From NCBI RefSeq assembly GCF_014596515.1, contig NZ_MSJQ01000354.1, forward strand, positions 1 to 33,068: a stretch of 33,068 nt of DNA. The letters are read 5' to 3'. Below, one piece after another: positions 13,995 through 24,161 of the stretch. The notes beneath the pieces are model-generated. The model did not search any database. It was not told the DNA's origin and worked only from the letters and a program-made list of their open reading frames with translations. Each line of letters starts with the position of its first letter. Positions within the stretch are counted from its first letter, which is position 1. The stretch is from Streptomyces sp. CBMA156. Its GTDB lineage: Bacteria > Actinomycetota > Actinomycetes > Streptomycetales > Streptomycetaceae. A program made the translations under genes and the position numbers.

Positions 13995-16299
13995 GATGGC
14001 GGACATGGGCGTTCAGCATTCCACCGGCGAATCCGTCATCCGTGTCGTGGGGGCGGCCGTCAACAACCTCAGAAACGTCAGCCTGGATCTGCCGAAGAAA
14101 GCCCTGACCGTCGTCACGGGAATTTCCGGATCCGGCAAGTCCTCGCTCGTGCTCGACACGGTCGCCGCCGAGGCGCAGCGCCTCGTGAACGACACGTACG
14201 CCTCCTTCGTACGGAACCGGCTGCCGCACATGCCGGCGCCCGAGGTGCAGTCGATGAGCGGCCTCACCTTCACCGCGATCATCGACCAGCGCCGCTTCAC
14301 CGGGAACTCCCGGTCGACCGTCTCCACCGCCTCCGACATCGCCCCGCTGCTCAGGCTCGTGTTCTCGCGGATCGGTGAGCCCTCCGCCGGGTACTCGCCC
14401 GCGTACTCCTTCAACGACCCGGCGGGCATGTGCCCCGACTGCGAGGGCCTCGGCACCGTCGTCGACATCGACGTCGAGGAGCTGATCGACCCGGACCTGA
14501 ACATCGACGAAGGGCCCGTGCGGTTCAGCCAGTTCCGGCCCGGCGTCTACCGCTGGAAACGCTTCGCCCACTGCGGACTGTTCGACCGGAAGAAGCCGCT
14601 GCGGGATTACACGGACGAGGAGATGCGGCTCTTCCTCTACGCGGACCAGTACAAACTGCCGAACCCCGATCCGCAATTCCCCAAGACCGCCCGCTTCGAC
14701 GGCGTCATCACCCGGATGCGCGACGTCTACGTGAAGAACCGCCCGACCAAGATGTCCCCGCAGGTGCACGAGGAACTGGAACGCCTCACCACCCGTCGGG
14801 TCTGCCCCGGGTGCGACGGCGCCCGGCTGAACGCCGCCGCCCGCGCCAGCCTCGTCGACGGGCGTTCGATCGTGGACTGGTCGGCCCTGTCGGTCGCCGA
14901 CCTGCGCGAACTCCTGGACGCGGTGGACGATCCGCGCGTGGCACCGGCCCTGGCCGGCATCCGGCACACGCTGGACGCGCTGCTCTCGGTCGGGCTCGGC
15001 TACCTCTCGCTCGACCGCGAGTCGTCGACCCTCTCCGGCGGCGAGGCCCAGCGGGTGAAGATCGTCCGGCACCTCGGCAGCGCCCTCACCGACATCACCT
15101 ACGTCTTCGACGAGCCCTCGACCGGCCTCCACCCCGCCGACGTGCGGCGGCTCAACCAGCTCCTGCTGAGGCTGCGCGACGCGGGCAACACCGTCCTCGT
15201 CGTGGAGCACCACCCCCAGGTGATCCGCGTCGCCGACCACGTGGTCGACATGGGGCCGGGCGCGGGGGCGGACGGCGGCCTCGTACGGTTCGAGGGGACG
15301 CCGGAGGAACTGCGCACCAGCGACACCGTCACCGGGCGGCTGCTCTCCACCCCGCTGGAGTTGCGGCGCACGGTCCGCGAGCCGCGCGACCACGTCCGGG
15401 TCGTCCGCGCCTCGGCGCACAACCTCACCGGCTTCGACGTCGACATCCCGATCGGTGTCCTCACCGCCGTCACGGGCGTCGCGGGCTCCGGCAAGAGCTC
15501 CCTCGCCACCAACGAACTCCCGCGCCAGCACCGTGAGTTCACGGTGGTCGGACAGGATCCGCTGCGCGGCGGCGTACGGTCGATGTCGCTGAGCGTCCTC
15601 GGCGTCGCCGACGGAGTGCGCGAGGCGTTCGGCGCGGCGTCCGGGCTCGAACCGGCCTGGTTCAGCTTCAACTCCAAGGGGGCCTGCCCCGCCTGCCGGG
15701 GCAAGGGCCACATCACCACCGAACTCGCCTTCCTGGACGACGTCGCCACCCCCTGCGACGCCTGCGGGGGCGAACGCTTCAACTCCACGGCCCTGAAGGC
15801 GAAGCTCGACGGCCACACGATCGCGGACGTCCTGCGGATGACGGCGGGCTCCGTGGCCGGACTCTTCTCCGGCCGCCCGGACATCGCGGAGCCGATGAGG
15901 TGGCTGGAGCGCGTCGGGCTCGGCTACACCGCCGTCGGGCAGTCGCTCGACACCCTCTCCGGCGGCGAGAAGCAGCGCCTCCTGCTCGCCCGGCACCTCA
16001 GTGCCTCCGCCGGTTTCGCCGAGGAACGGATCGTCCTCGACGAACCGACGACCGGCCTGCACCCCAGCGACGTGGAACGCCTGGACGGGCTCTTCGCCGA
16101 ACTGGTGGACGCGGGCGCGACCCTGGTCGTCGTCGAGCACAACCTCCGCGTCGTGGCCCAGGCCGATCACGTGATCGACATCGGTCCCGGCGCCGGTTCG
16201 GACGGCGGCCGCCTGCTCTTCACCGGCCCGCCGGCCGAACTGGCCCGCCGGACGGACTCGCTCACCGGCAGGGCCCTGGCGGAGGCGGCGGCCGGGTAG
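13993..16299 (+). CDS. UvrA-like double ABC ATPase (DrrC type)
   Basis: A 768-residue soluble ABC protein with two nucleotide-binding halves: Walker A GISGSGKSSL and GVAGSGKSSL, signatures LSGGEAQR and LSGGEKQR, and Walker B VFDEPSTGLHP and VLDEPTTGLHP. Zinc modules are visible (CPDCEGLGT, CPACRGKGH, CDACGGERF). Full UvrA is about 950 residues; this shorter form lacks part of the UvrB-binding and insertion regions, as in drug-resistance homologues such as DrrC of daunorubicin producers. It may remove DNA-bound small molecules (inference). Start uncertain: ATG 13993, 13996 or 14005 all lack a clear ribosome site, and the frame is coding-like back to GTG 13891. Confidence 0.85.
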   Translation: MMADMGVQHSTGESVIRVVGAAVNNLRNVSLDLPKKALTVVTGISGSGKSSLVLDTVAAEAQRLVNDTYASFVRNRLPHMPAPEVQSMSGLTFTAIIDQRRFTGNSRSTVSTASDIAPLLRLVFSRIGEPSAGYSPAYSFNDPAGMCPDCEGLGTVVDIDVEELIDPDLNIDEGPVRFSQFRPGVYRWKRFAHCGLFDRKKPLRDYTDEEMRLFLYADQYKLPNPDPQFPKTARFDGVITRMRDVYVKNRPTKMSPQVHEELERLTTRRVCPGCDGARLNAAARASLVDGRSIVDWSALSVADLRELLDAVDDPRVAPALAGIRHTLDALLSVGLGYLSLDRESSTLSGGEAQRVKIVRHLGSALTDITYVFDEPSTGLHPADVRRLNQLLLRLRDAGNTVLVVEHHPQVIRVADHVVDMGPGAGADGGLVRFEGTPEELRTSDTVTGRLLSTPLELRRTVREPRDHVRVVRASAHNLTGFDVDIPIGVLTAVTGVAGSGKSSLATNELPRQHREFTVVGQDPLRGGVRSMSLSVLGVADGVREAFGAASGLEPAWFSFNSKGACPACRGKGHITTELAFLDDVATPCDACGGERFNSTALKAKLDGHTIADVLRMTAGSVAGLFSGRPDIAEPMRWLERVGLGYTAVGQSLDTLSGGEKQRLLLARHLSASAGFAEERIVLDEPTTGLHPSDVERLDGLFAELVDAGATLVVVEHNLRVVAQADHVIDIGPGAGSDGGRLLFTGPPAELARRTDSLTGRALAEAAAG

Positions 16300-16300
16300 C

Positions 16301-16317
16301 ACGGGGCGCGCCCCCGT
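16301..16317 (+). terminator. Short hairpin after the UvrA-like gene
   Basis: ACGGGG and CCCCGT are separated by five bases immediately after the stop codon. The stem is short, so this is at most a weak terminator before the LysR gene. Confidence 0.35.
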
Positions 16318-16361
16318 ACGCTGTCCCGCAGCACCGGGAACGAAGGCGTTCGGGGGAGCCA

Positions 16362-17258
16362 GTGGAACTACGTCAGTTGCGCGTCTTCGAGGCCGTCGTC
16401 ACCCACCGCACGGTCACCGGCGCGGCCGTGGCGCTCGGGCTCGCCCCGTCCTCCGTCTCCGAACAGGTCCGCACCCTCGAACTCAGCCTCGGCACCGACC
16501 TGTTCGACCGGGCCAGGCGCGACATGACCCTCACCTCGGCCGGGGAACGGCTGCTGCCGTGGTCCCGGCGCCTGCTCGACCAGGCCGAGCAGGCACGCCG
16601 CGAAGTCGTCGTCACCCGGGCCCGCCTCCGCCTCGGCGTCCTGGCGGCCATCGCCGCCACCCACCTCCCCGCGGCCCTGGCCCGCCTCACCGACCGACGG
16701 CCCGGCCTGGACATATCCCTCCACACCGAGCCCTCCCGGGACGCCCTCCTCGCCGGCGTCGCCGCCGGAGCCCTGGAGGCGGCCCTCATCCTCGACCTCC
16801 CCGGGCCGCTCGGCGCCCTCGGCTTCCCCCTGCCGCCCGCCCCGCTCGACCACCGCGACCTCCAGCACGTCCCCCTCGCCCTGGTCGCCGCCCCCACCCA
16901 CCCCCTCGCCCGCGCCACCACCCTCACCCGCGAGAACCTCCGCGGCCACCGCCTCCTCGTCGACTCCCCCGCCTGCTCCTACCACCTCGCCGGCGAACGC
17001 CTCCTCGGCCACCACGTCCGACGCCTCCACACCGGCGCCGTCCCCGTCACCCGCGCCTGCGCCGAACAGGGCCTCGGCATCGCCCTCCTCCCCGCCTCCG
17101 CCGTCCACGACCGCCTCACCGCCGGCACCCTCACCCGCCTCCCCCTCGACCCCCCGCCCCTCCACCTCCGCCTCTTCTGGCGCACCGACCACGAACCCCT
17201 CCCTGGCCTGCGCGATGCCACGGTCGCAGCCATGTCAGGATCGGCCCCGTTCCTCTAG
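16362..17258 (+). CDS. LysR-family transcriptional regulator
   Basis: A 298-residue protein. Residues 1-60 are the LysR winged helix (VELRQLRVFEAVV, then GAAVALGLAPSSVSEQVRTLELSLGTDLFDRARRDMTLTSAGE); the C-terminal part is the periplasmic-binding-like effector domain. The GTG start has GGGGGAG three bases upstream, closer than usual. Late codons are extremely C-rich and Pro/His/Leu/Arg-heavy. It follows the UvrA-like gene by 62 bases and precedes the acyltransferase by 70 bases, all rightward. LysR proteins usually control a divergent neighbour; there is none here, so its target is unclear. Confidence 0.85.
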   Translation: MELRQLRVFEAVVTHRTVTGAAVALGLAPSSVSEQVRTLELSLGTDLFDRARRDMTLTSAGERLLPWSRRLLDQAEQARREVVVTRARLRLGVLAAIAATHLPAALARLTDRRPGLDISLHTEPSRDALLAGVAAGALEAALILDLPGPLGALGFPLPPAPLDHRDLQHVPLALVAAPTHPLARATTLTRENLRGHRLLVDSPACSYHLAGERLLGHHVRRLHTGAVPVTRACAEQGLGIALLPASAVHDRLTAGTLTRLPLDPPPLHLRLFWRTDHEPLPGLRDATVAAMSGSAPFL

Positions 17259-17328
17259 GATCACGAGGTTCGACCCTCACCGAAAGACCATCGGCGCCGT
17301 GGGCGCCGCATAAATTCCAGAGAACACG

Positions 17329-18549
17329 ATGACCGAAAAGCTCACACCCGTCGGGGGACTCCCCCTGGAACCCGCACCACCGGGCAGCACGACCGTCCTC
17401 CCCCTTCGCCAGGACCGCCCGGCCGCGGCCACCGGCGACGCCGGCGCACCGGGCCTCCCACCGAAGGCCGCACGCCCGCCGCGCATCCTGGTGCTCGACG
17501 GGCTGCGCCTCGTCGCCGCCGTGTCGGTGCTCGGCTTCCACTACCTGGCCGGGGCGGAAACCGTCCCCTGGCAGCGGACCTCGACGGAGCTCTTCCCCCG
17601 GCTCCACCGCCTCGCCGGGTTCGGCTGGCTCGGCGTGGTGTTCTTCTTCATGATCAGTGGCTTCGTCATCTGCATGTCCAGCTGGGGCAAGTCGCTGCAG
17701 AAGTTCTGGCAGAGCCGGGTCCTGAGGCTGTTCCCGCTCTACTGGGCCGCGGTCGTGATCGGCACGCTCGCCAACCGCTACGGCCCCCACCCCCCGGGCG
17801 AACAACGGATCACGCTCAGCCAGATGCTGACCAACCTGACGATGCTCCACGAACCGCTGGGGGTACGGCACGTGGACACCGTCTCCTGGACGCTCTGGAT
17901 CGAGCTGCGCTTCTACATCATCTTCTCCGTCGTCGTCCTGCTGGGCACCAACGTCCGCCGGGTCTCCACCTTCTGCTGGTGCTGGGCACTGGCCGGCGTG
18001 TTCGTGCCGAAGGCCGGCATTCCCCTGCTCGACACGCTCCTCTTCCCCGACTGGGCGCCGTTCTTCATCGCGGGCGTGGCCTTCTTCCTGCTCCGCAAGG
18101 AGGGCCGGATCACGGGCGAAACGCTCGGCATCCTGGTCCTGTCCTGGTTGCTGGTCCAGCAACACCTGCCCGCGGTCATGGCCGCCGAGGGACACGGCAT
18201 CGACTGGAAGGCCTGCCTGACCGCCATCACCGCCATGTACGGCCTGATGTTCCTCGTGGCGCTGGGCAAGCTGGACAGGATCCAGTGGCGCTGGCTCCCC
18301 GTCGCCGGGGCGATCTCCTACCCGCTCTACCTCATCCACCAGTCGGTCGGCGTGCGACTGATCTGGCGCTGGAACGAGCGCCTCGGCGCCTGGACGACGC
18401 TGGTCTCCGTCACCACGGCGATGCTCCTCGCCGCCTGGCTGCTCTACCGCTTCGTCGAGAAGCCGCTCACCCCGCACCTCCGCCGCCTGCTGGCTCGCTC
18501 CCTCCCGAGCCCCCGGCTCCCGTCCCCCACCAGCCCACTGGCCCGCTAG
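17329..18549 (+). CDS. Membrane acyltransferase (acyltransferase 3 family)
   Basis: A 406-residue polytopic membrane protein. After a Pro-rich cytoplasmic N-terminus of about 55 residues comes RILVLDGLRLVAAVSVLGFHYLAG, with the family's R-x10-H pattern in the first helix. GWLGVVFFFMISGFVI and FWQSRVLRLFPLYWAAVVIG are also family-typical. About ten hydrophobic helices are visible, ending with a basic C-terminus. The family moves acetyl or other acyl groups onto sugars, lipids or antibiotics on the outer face of the membrane. The ribosome site (CAGAGAA) is weak. Substrate unknown; it could decorate a cell-surface glycan. Confidence 0.85.
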   Translation: MTEKLTPVGGLPLEPAPPGSTTVLPLRQDRPAAATGDAGAPGLPPKAARPPRILVLDGLRLVAAVSVLGFHYLAGAETVPWQRTSTELFPRLHRLAGFGWLGVVFFFMISGFVICMSSWGKSLQKFWQSRVLRLFPLYWAAVVIGTLANRYGPHPPGEQRITLSQMLTNLTMLHEPLGVRHVDTVSWTLWIELRFYIIFSVVVLLGTNVRRVSTFCWCWALAGVFVPKAGIPLLDTLLFPDWAPFFIAGVAFFLLRKEGRITGETLGILVLSWLLVQQHLPAVMAAEGHGIDWKACLTAITAMYGLMFLVALGKLDRIQWRWLPVAGAISYPLYLIHQSVGVRLIWRWNERLGAWTTLVSVTTAMLLAAWLLYRFVEKPLTPHLRRLLARSLPSPRLPSPTSPLAR

Positions 18550-18557
18550 GCACGAAT

Positions 18558-18592
18558 CCGTCGCCGGCCACCCCACGGGCGGCCGGCGACGG
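18558..18592. terminator. Bidirectional terminator between convergent genes
   Basis: A perfect 12-bp stem, CCGTCGCCGGCC with its complement, around an 11-base loop that can itself pair CCC with GGG. It starts 9 bases after the acyltransferase stop and ends 20 bases before the stop of the convergent monooxygenase, so it can serve both. Confidence 0.75.
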
Positions 18593-18611
18593 CCCGTCGA
18601 ACCGCGCGGCG

Positions 18612-18935
18612 TCAGGCCTTGGGGCCCGCGGACTGGACGACCTCGAAGGACCAGAGGGTCGAGCCGGAGGCGGCGGGGCGCTTGGGGGCCTCGCCGGAGG
18701 CGCCGTTCTGGTGGGCGGCCTTCATCGGGCCCTCCATCCAGGCCTTGAAGTCCTCCTCGCTGCGCCAGCGGGTGTAGACCAGGTACTGGTCGGTTCCCTC
18801 GACGGGGCGGAGGAGTTCGAACCACTCGAAGCCGTCCGAGTTCTCCACCGCGCCGGCCCGGGAGGCGAAGCGCTGCTCCAGCACCTCGCGCTGTTCGGCC
18901 GGCACCGTCAGGACGTTGATCTTGACGACGGACAT
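18612..18935 (-). CDS. Heme-degrading monooxygenase, MhuD-like (ABM/IsdG fold)
   Basis: A 107-residue dimeric alpha+beta barrel protein. It aligns end to end with mycobacterial MhuD as I recall that sequence: SVVKINVLTVP, LEQRFASRAGAVENSDGF, LLRPVEG, and a C-terminus GSTLWSFEVV. The three MhuD heme-site residues are at the same numbers here: Asn7, Trp66 and the heme-ligating His75. MhuD opens heme and releases iron without CO; this protein should be a cytoplasmic heme oxygenase used for iron recovery. AAGGAG lies nine bases before the ATG. No heme-uptake genes are next to it. Generic annotation would call it an antibiotic biosynthesis monooxygenase, which the conserved heme residues argue against. 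Confidence 0.85.
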   Translation of the reverse strand: MSVVKINVLTVPAEQREVLEQRFASRAGAVENSDGFEWFELLRPVEGTDQYLVYTRWRSEEDFKAWMEGPMKAAHQNGASGEAPKRPAASGSTLWSFEVVQSAGPKA

Positions 18936-19004
18936 TGGCGCACACTCCTTCTGCTCCGGTGACTGCTTACGGGGAGCAGTCTGCTACACCTCACAAGCCG
19001 CGGC

Positions 19005-19415
19005 TCAGGCGATCCACGGCGGGAGGACGCGCTGGTCGTCGCGCGGGGCGAGGCCGCAGGCGCCCTCGGGGGTGCGGGCGTCGGGGTTGTAGGCGTGGGC
19101 GGGCGAGGGGGAGGCGACGACGGCGGTGAAGCCGTCGGTGGTGGCGATCTGCCGGACGGCGCCGGCCGGGAGGACCGCGGTGTCCCCGGCGGCGAGGGTG
19201 AGGGCCTCCCCCGCGAGGTCGACCCGGGCGCTGCCGGTGAGCAGCGTCCAGACCTGCTCGGTGTCCATGGCGTGCAGCGGGCCCCGCGCGCCGGCGGTCA
19301 TGTCCACGTGCCAGACGGCGAGGGCGGCGGAGCCCTGGGTGGGCGAGGCGTAGGTGGTCATGACGGCGTTCGGGGTCGAGGTGCGGCGGGCATCGGCGGA
19401 GCGGATGACGGGCAT
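19005..19415 (-). CDS. Small cupin-domain protein
   Basis: A 136-residue single-domain cupin. The first motif is around GPLHAMDTEQVWTLLTGSARV (residues 50-71), where GPLHAMDTEQV carries His and Glu as potential metal ligands; the second motif is AGDTAVLPAGAVRQI. The ATG at 19415 is chosen because the domain starts here (MPVIRSADA) and AGGGGG lies 11 bases upstream; an upstream in-frame ATG falls in the shared operator. The gene is divergent from a MarR gene over a 62-bp spacer that carries a 21-bp tandem repeat, so it is a probable MarR target. The substrate or ligand is unknown. Confidence 0.75.
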   Translation of the reverse strand: MPVIRSADARRTSTPNAVMTTYASPTQGSAALAVWHVDMTAGARGPLHAMDTEQVWTLLTGSARVDLAGEALTLAAGDTAVLPAGAVRQIATTDGFTAVVASPSPAHAYNPDARTPEGACGLAPRDDQRVLPPWIA

Positions 19416-19434
19416 GGCGAAGGAACCCCCTACG

Positions 19435-19476
19435 ATGGACAATGAAGTTGTCTATATGGTCAATGAGGTTGTCTAT
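19435..19476. promoter_or_regulatory. Tandem 21-bp operator-like repeat between cupin and MarR genes
   Basis: Two back-to-back 21-base copies (19435-19455 and 19456-19476) differ at two bases. Each contains ATGG, then a [A/T]CAATGA[A/G]GTTGTC core, then TAT. The first core, GACAATGAAGTTGTC, is a perfect 5-bp inverted repeat around five bases, as expected for a dimeric MarR protein. The array is much richer in A+T than its surroundings and overlaps the leaders of both genes. MarR autoregulation and control of the cupin gene are likely (inference). Confidence 0.75.
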
Positions 19477-19477
19477 C

Positions 19478-19954
19478 GTGTCAAGCGAACCGCCCCCGCC
19501 GGGCTTCGAGCTGCCGCTTCGCCTGCTGCTCGCCTTCCGGACGATCATCGACGAGCTGCACGAGCGCATCGCCCGCGAGGGCCATCCCGACCTGCGCCCC
19601 ATGCACGGCTTCGTCTTCCAGGCGATCGGCCCGCAGGGCACCACCGCCTCCGAGCTCGGCCGCCGTCTCGGCGTCACCAAGCAGGCGGCGGGCAAGACCG
19701 TCGACAACCTGGAACAGCTCGGCTACGTCGAGCGCGCCGCCGACCCCGCCGACACCCGGCGCAAGCTGGTCCGGCTCACCGGGCGCGGGGTGGACTGCCT
19801 GGTCCGCTCGGCCCGGATCTTCGACGAGCTGCGCGAGGAGTGGTCGGCGGCCCTGGGCGAGGAGCAGCTGCGGCAGCTGGAGGACGGGCTGCGCCGGCTC
19901 GCCCCCGGCGACCCGTTCCGCCTCGACACCCCGCGCTGGTTCGGCACGCCGTAA
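19478..19954 (+). CDS. MarR-family transcriptional regulator
   Basis: A 158-residue winged-helix regulator. Core: GFVFQAIGPQGTTASELGRRLGVTKQAAGKTVDNLEQLGYVERAADPADTRRKLVRLTGRG, which is helix-turn-helix plus wing with the typical D-x-R-x(2)-[KR] pattern. GTG 19478 is preferred as the start because GAGG lies nine bases before it and because in-frame ATGs at 19442 and 19463 fall inside the tandem operator repeat. It is divergent from the cupin gene and ends 14 bases from the convergent CYTH gene. Ligand unknown. Confidence 0.82.
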   Translation: MSSEPPPPGFELPLRLLLAFRTIIDELHERIAREGHPDLRPMHGFVFQAIGPQGTTASELGRRLGVTKQAAGKTVDNLEQLGYVERAADPADTRRKLVRLTGRGVDCLVRSARIFDELREEWSAALGEEQLRQLEDGLRRLAPGDPFRLDTPRWFGTP

Positions 19955-19968
19955 GCCCCGTACCGGCG

Positions 19969-20448
19969 TCAGGAGTCGGGCAGTCCGCGGGTCGCGAGGG
20001 TCTGGTTCTTGTACGCCTTCACGCCGGTGACCTCGGCGCCGAACCACTCCGGCGCCGAGAACGCCGCCGCCTCCGCCTCCGAGCCGAACTCGACCTCGAC
20101 GGTGCGCAGCCCGGCCAACTCGCCCTGGTAGACGTCCGCGTAGACGGTGACGCCGGACGCGTCGAAGGTGTAGCGCTCCTTGACCAGGCGGGCGCCCTCG
20201 GTGGCCGGCCAGAGTTCGGTGAACTCCCGCTCCTCCAGCTCGCGTTCCACCTCGATCCGGACCGGCGCGCCGGCCGAGGAGGCCTTCCGCTTGACGCCGA
20301 GGACGCGGCTGCCGCCGATCCGCCGCAGCCGTACCTCCGTCCCGTCGTCCTTGATCGCGATGTAGCCCTGCTCGATGTGCTGCCGCACCGCCGTCTCCGG
20401 TGGCTCGAAGGCACCCAGCAGGAACTTGCGCTCGATTTCGAGCGGCAT
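19969..20448 (-). CDS. CYTH-domain protein (triphosphate tunnel metalloenzyme family)
   Basis: A 159-residue protein with the diagnostic N-terminal ExExK motif in MPLEIERKFLL (Glu4, Glu6, Lys8). Further charged strands line the tunnel: EVRLRRIGG, GVKRK, RIEVERELEEREF, VKERYTFD and TVEVEFGSEAEA. Relatives hydrolyse triphosphate or make cyclic AMP; bacterial short CYTH proteins are mostly tripolyphosphatases or inorganic polyphosphate-linked enzymes. The ATG at 20448 has GGAAGGA about ten bases upstream. It lies 37 bases after the MFS stop on the same strand and may be co-transcribed with it. Confidence 0.88.
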   Translation of the reverse strand: MPLEIERKFLLGAFEPPETAVRQHIEQGYIAIKDDGTEVRLRRIGGSRVLGVKRKASSAGAPVRIEVERELEEREFTELWPATEGARLVKERYTFDASGVTVYADVYQGELAGLRTVEVEFGSEAEAAAFSAPEWFGAEVTGVKAYKNQTLATRGLPDS

Positions 20449-20485
20449 GGCCGCACCATCCTTCCCCGACACGGCGAAGGGGCCG

Positions 20486-22570
<2,085 letters not shown>

Positions 22571-22898
22571 GGCGTCTCCATGGGGTCGCGGGCCCGTCGG
22601 CCGGGCCGTGCGGATGATCACTCCCAGCTCACCGCGCTGGTCGGTTCGTCCCGAAATGTTCCATCGGGTTGAGCCGAGCGTAAGCGCCGGGGACAACCGC
22701 CGCGCCCCGGACGTTCTCGGAGGAGCCAACCGGCACCAACCGGCACAACATCCCCGCCGAGGGGCGGACGCCCCTGTCCACCCTCCGGACAGTCCTGCAT
22801 AATCAGGCGCGATCGTGCGCCCGGCCCGCTCGGAACGTACGCCGAACGACCGAAACATCCGCCCGCGGAATCGACGCGAAACCGAGGAGGACCGGCCG
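22571..22898. other. Divergent intergenic region with a candidate promoter
   Basis: This 328-bp gap lies between the MFS exporter and the peptidoglycan-binding protein. CATAAT at 22798-22803 is a fair -10 box for rightward transcription. Just upstream, CTGTCC and GGACAG form an inverted repeat around seven bases (22774-22792), placed where an operator over the -35 would be. CCAACCGGCACCAACCGGCA is a short direct repeat near 22730-22750. I see no small gene. Confidence 0.4.
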
Positions 22899-24131
22899 AT
22901 GCCGGACCAGCACTGCCCGACGTGCGGCACCGCACGCTCCACCGGGTGCGGCTGCGTCCCGGACCCGAGCCTCACCGAGACCGCCGTCCTGCCCCACATC
23001 GAGGGCCCGCCGCTGGTCCGCCCGTACGTTCCGCAGACCGCCGGCCAGGTGGCCGACGAGGCCCACCCGGGCGCCCCGGTGGTGGACCCCTTCGCGACCA
23101 CGATGCTGCCGCCGGTCCCCCCGGGGCGGCCCGGTCCGCCGGCCTCTCCCCCGCTCGGCCCGGACGCGGACGCGTACGCCACCACCGTCTTCCCGCCCGT
23201 CGGCCCGGGGCAGGCCCCGTTCGGGCCCGGCACCGGCGACCACCCGGACGCGTACGCCACCACCGTGCTGCCGCCGGTCCCGCCCGCCGGGCCGGGCGGC
23301 GCCCCCGGGTACCCGGCGGCCGCGCAGGCCCGGATGCAGCCGCAGACGCAGCAGCAGACACGGACGCAGCCGCAGACGCCGTCTCCGACGCCGGACGGGA
23401 ACGAGATCGGCCTCTTCCCGTTCGGACAGGGCCCGGACACGCCCGCGCCGGAGGCCGGCGGCGGCCGGGCCGCCAGACGGGCGGCCGAGCAGGCCGAAGA
23501 GCACCCGCTCGCCCGGCGCAAGGGGCTGCTCGCCGGAGTCGGCGCCGCCCTGATGGCGCTCACCATCGGCATCGCGTACGCGGTGACGCCCTCCGACGAG
23601 CCGCCGGCCAAGCAGGCGCAGCCACTGCCGACGACCACCCTGGCGCCCGCCCCGGTGGACCCGCCCACCCTGGCGACGCCCACCCCGAGCACGGCGCCGC
23701 CGACCAGCGAGGCACCCAGCCCGACGCCGACCCCCACCCGCAAGCCGAGCCCGACGAGGACGGTCGCCGCCCCGACGCCGGCACCCACGCCGACCCCCGA
23801 GGCCCCCTCCGCGCCCCCGCCCCCGGTCCAGGTGCCCACGCCGACCCCCACCCCGACGCCCACCCCGGCCGCGACGCCCACCACGTCCCCGACCGCGGCC
23901 CCGACCCCCCGGGTGCTGCAGTACGGGATGAGCGGCCCCGACGTCACCACGCTCCAGCAGCAGCTCGCCAAGGTCGTGTGCTGGGCGACGGTGCCGGTGA
24001 CCGGCCAGTACGACGACACCACCGTGAACACCGTCGGCTACGTCCAGTGGATCTGGGACATCAAGGGCGACAAGCGGGGCGTCTTCGGCCCCAACACCCG
24101 TGCCGCCCTGGACAAGCGCAACAGCTGCTGA
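22899..24131 (+). CDS. Zinc-ribbon, single-pass membrane protein with peptidoglycan-binding domain
   Basis: A 410-residue protein. GAGGAGG eight bases before the ATG fixes the start. Residues 6-19 (CPTCGTARSTGCGC) are a small zinc-ribbon-like cysteine cluster. Residues 25-130 carry four related motifs ending in VLP or MLPPV/VFPPV (TETAVLPH, FATTMLPPV, YATTVFPPV, YATTVLPPV). A Gln/Pro-rich stretch follows, then basic residues and one transmembrane helix (about 209-229). Outside is a long Pro/Thr linker (about 232-335) and a PG_binding_1 domain (YGMSGPDVTTLQQQLAKV ... GVFGPNTRAALDKRNSC). It likely links a cytoplasmic signal or partner to the cell wall. Confidence 0.82.
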   Translation: MPDQHCPTCGTARSTGCGCVPDPSLTETAVLPHIEGPPLVRPYVPQTAGQVADEAHPGAPVVDPFATTMLPPVPPGRPGPPASPPLGPDADAYATTVFPPVGPGQAPFGPGTGDHPDAYATTVLPPVPPAGPGGAPGYPAAAQARMQPQTQQQTRTQPQTPSPTPDGNEIGLFPFGQGPDTPAPEAGGGRAARRAAEQAEEHPLARRKGLLAGVGAALMALTIGIAYAVTPSDEPPAKQAQPLPTTTLAPAPVDPPTLATPTPSTAPPTSEAPSPTPTPTRKPSPTRTVAAPTPAPTPTPEAPSAPPPPVQVPTPTPTPTPTPAATPTTSPTAAPTPRVLQYGMSGPDVTTLQQQLAKVVCWATVPVTGQYDDTTVNTVGYVQWIWDIKGDKRGVFGPNTRAALDKRNSC

Positions 24132-24144
24132 CCGCCGGGCGTCA

Positions 24145-24160
24145 GCGGGTGACCGCCCGC
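24145..24160. terminator. Short hairpin between convergent genes
   Basis: GCGGG and CCCGC are separated by six bases in the 30-bp gap between the peptidoglycan-binding protein gene and the GDT1 gene. The position fits a shared terminator but the stem is only 5 bp. Confidence 0.35.
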
Positions 24161-24161
24161 G

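Noticed and set aside
13699..16302. 867-codon leftward frame opposite the UvrA-like gene
   Set aside because: Antisense shadow of a gene with two full ABC cassettes.
22571..24031. Upstream leftward extension of the MFS exporter frame to 24031
   Set aside because: It is antisense to the peptidoglycan-binding protein and has Gly/Val/Ala low-complexity sequence. The MFS start at 22570 has a ribosome site and family-like N-terminus.
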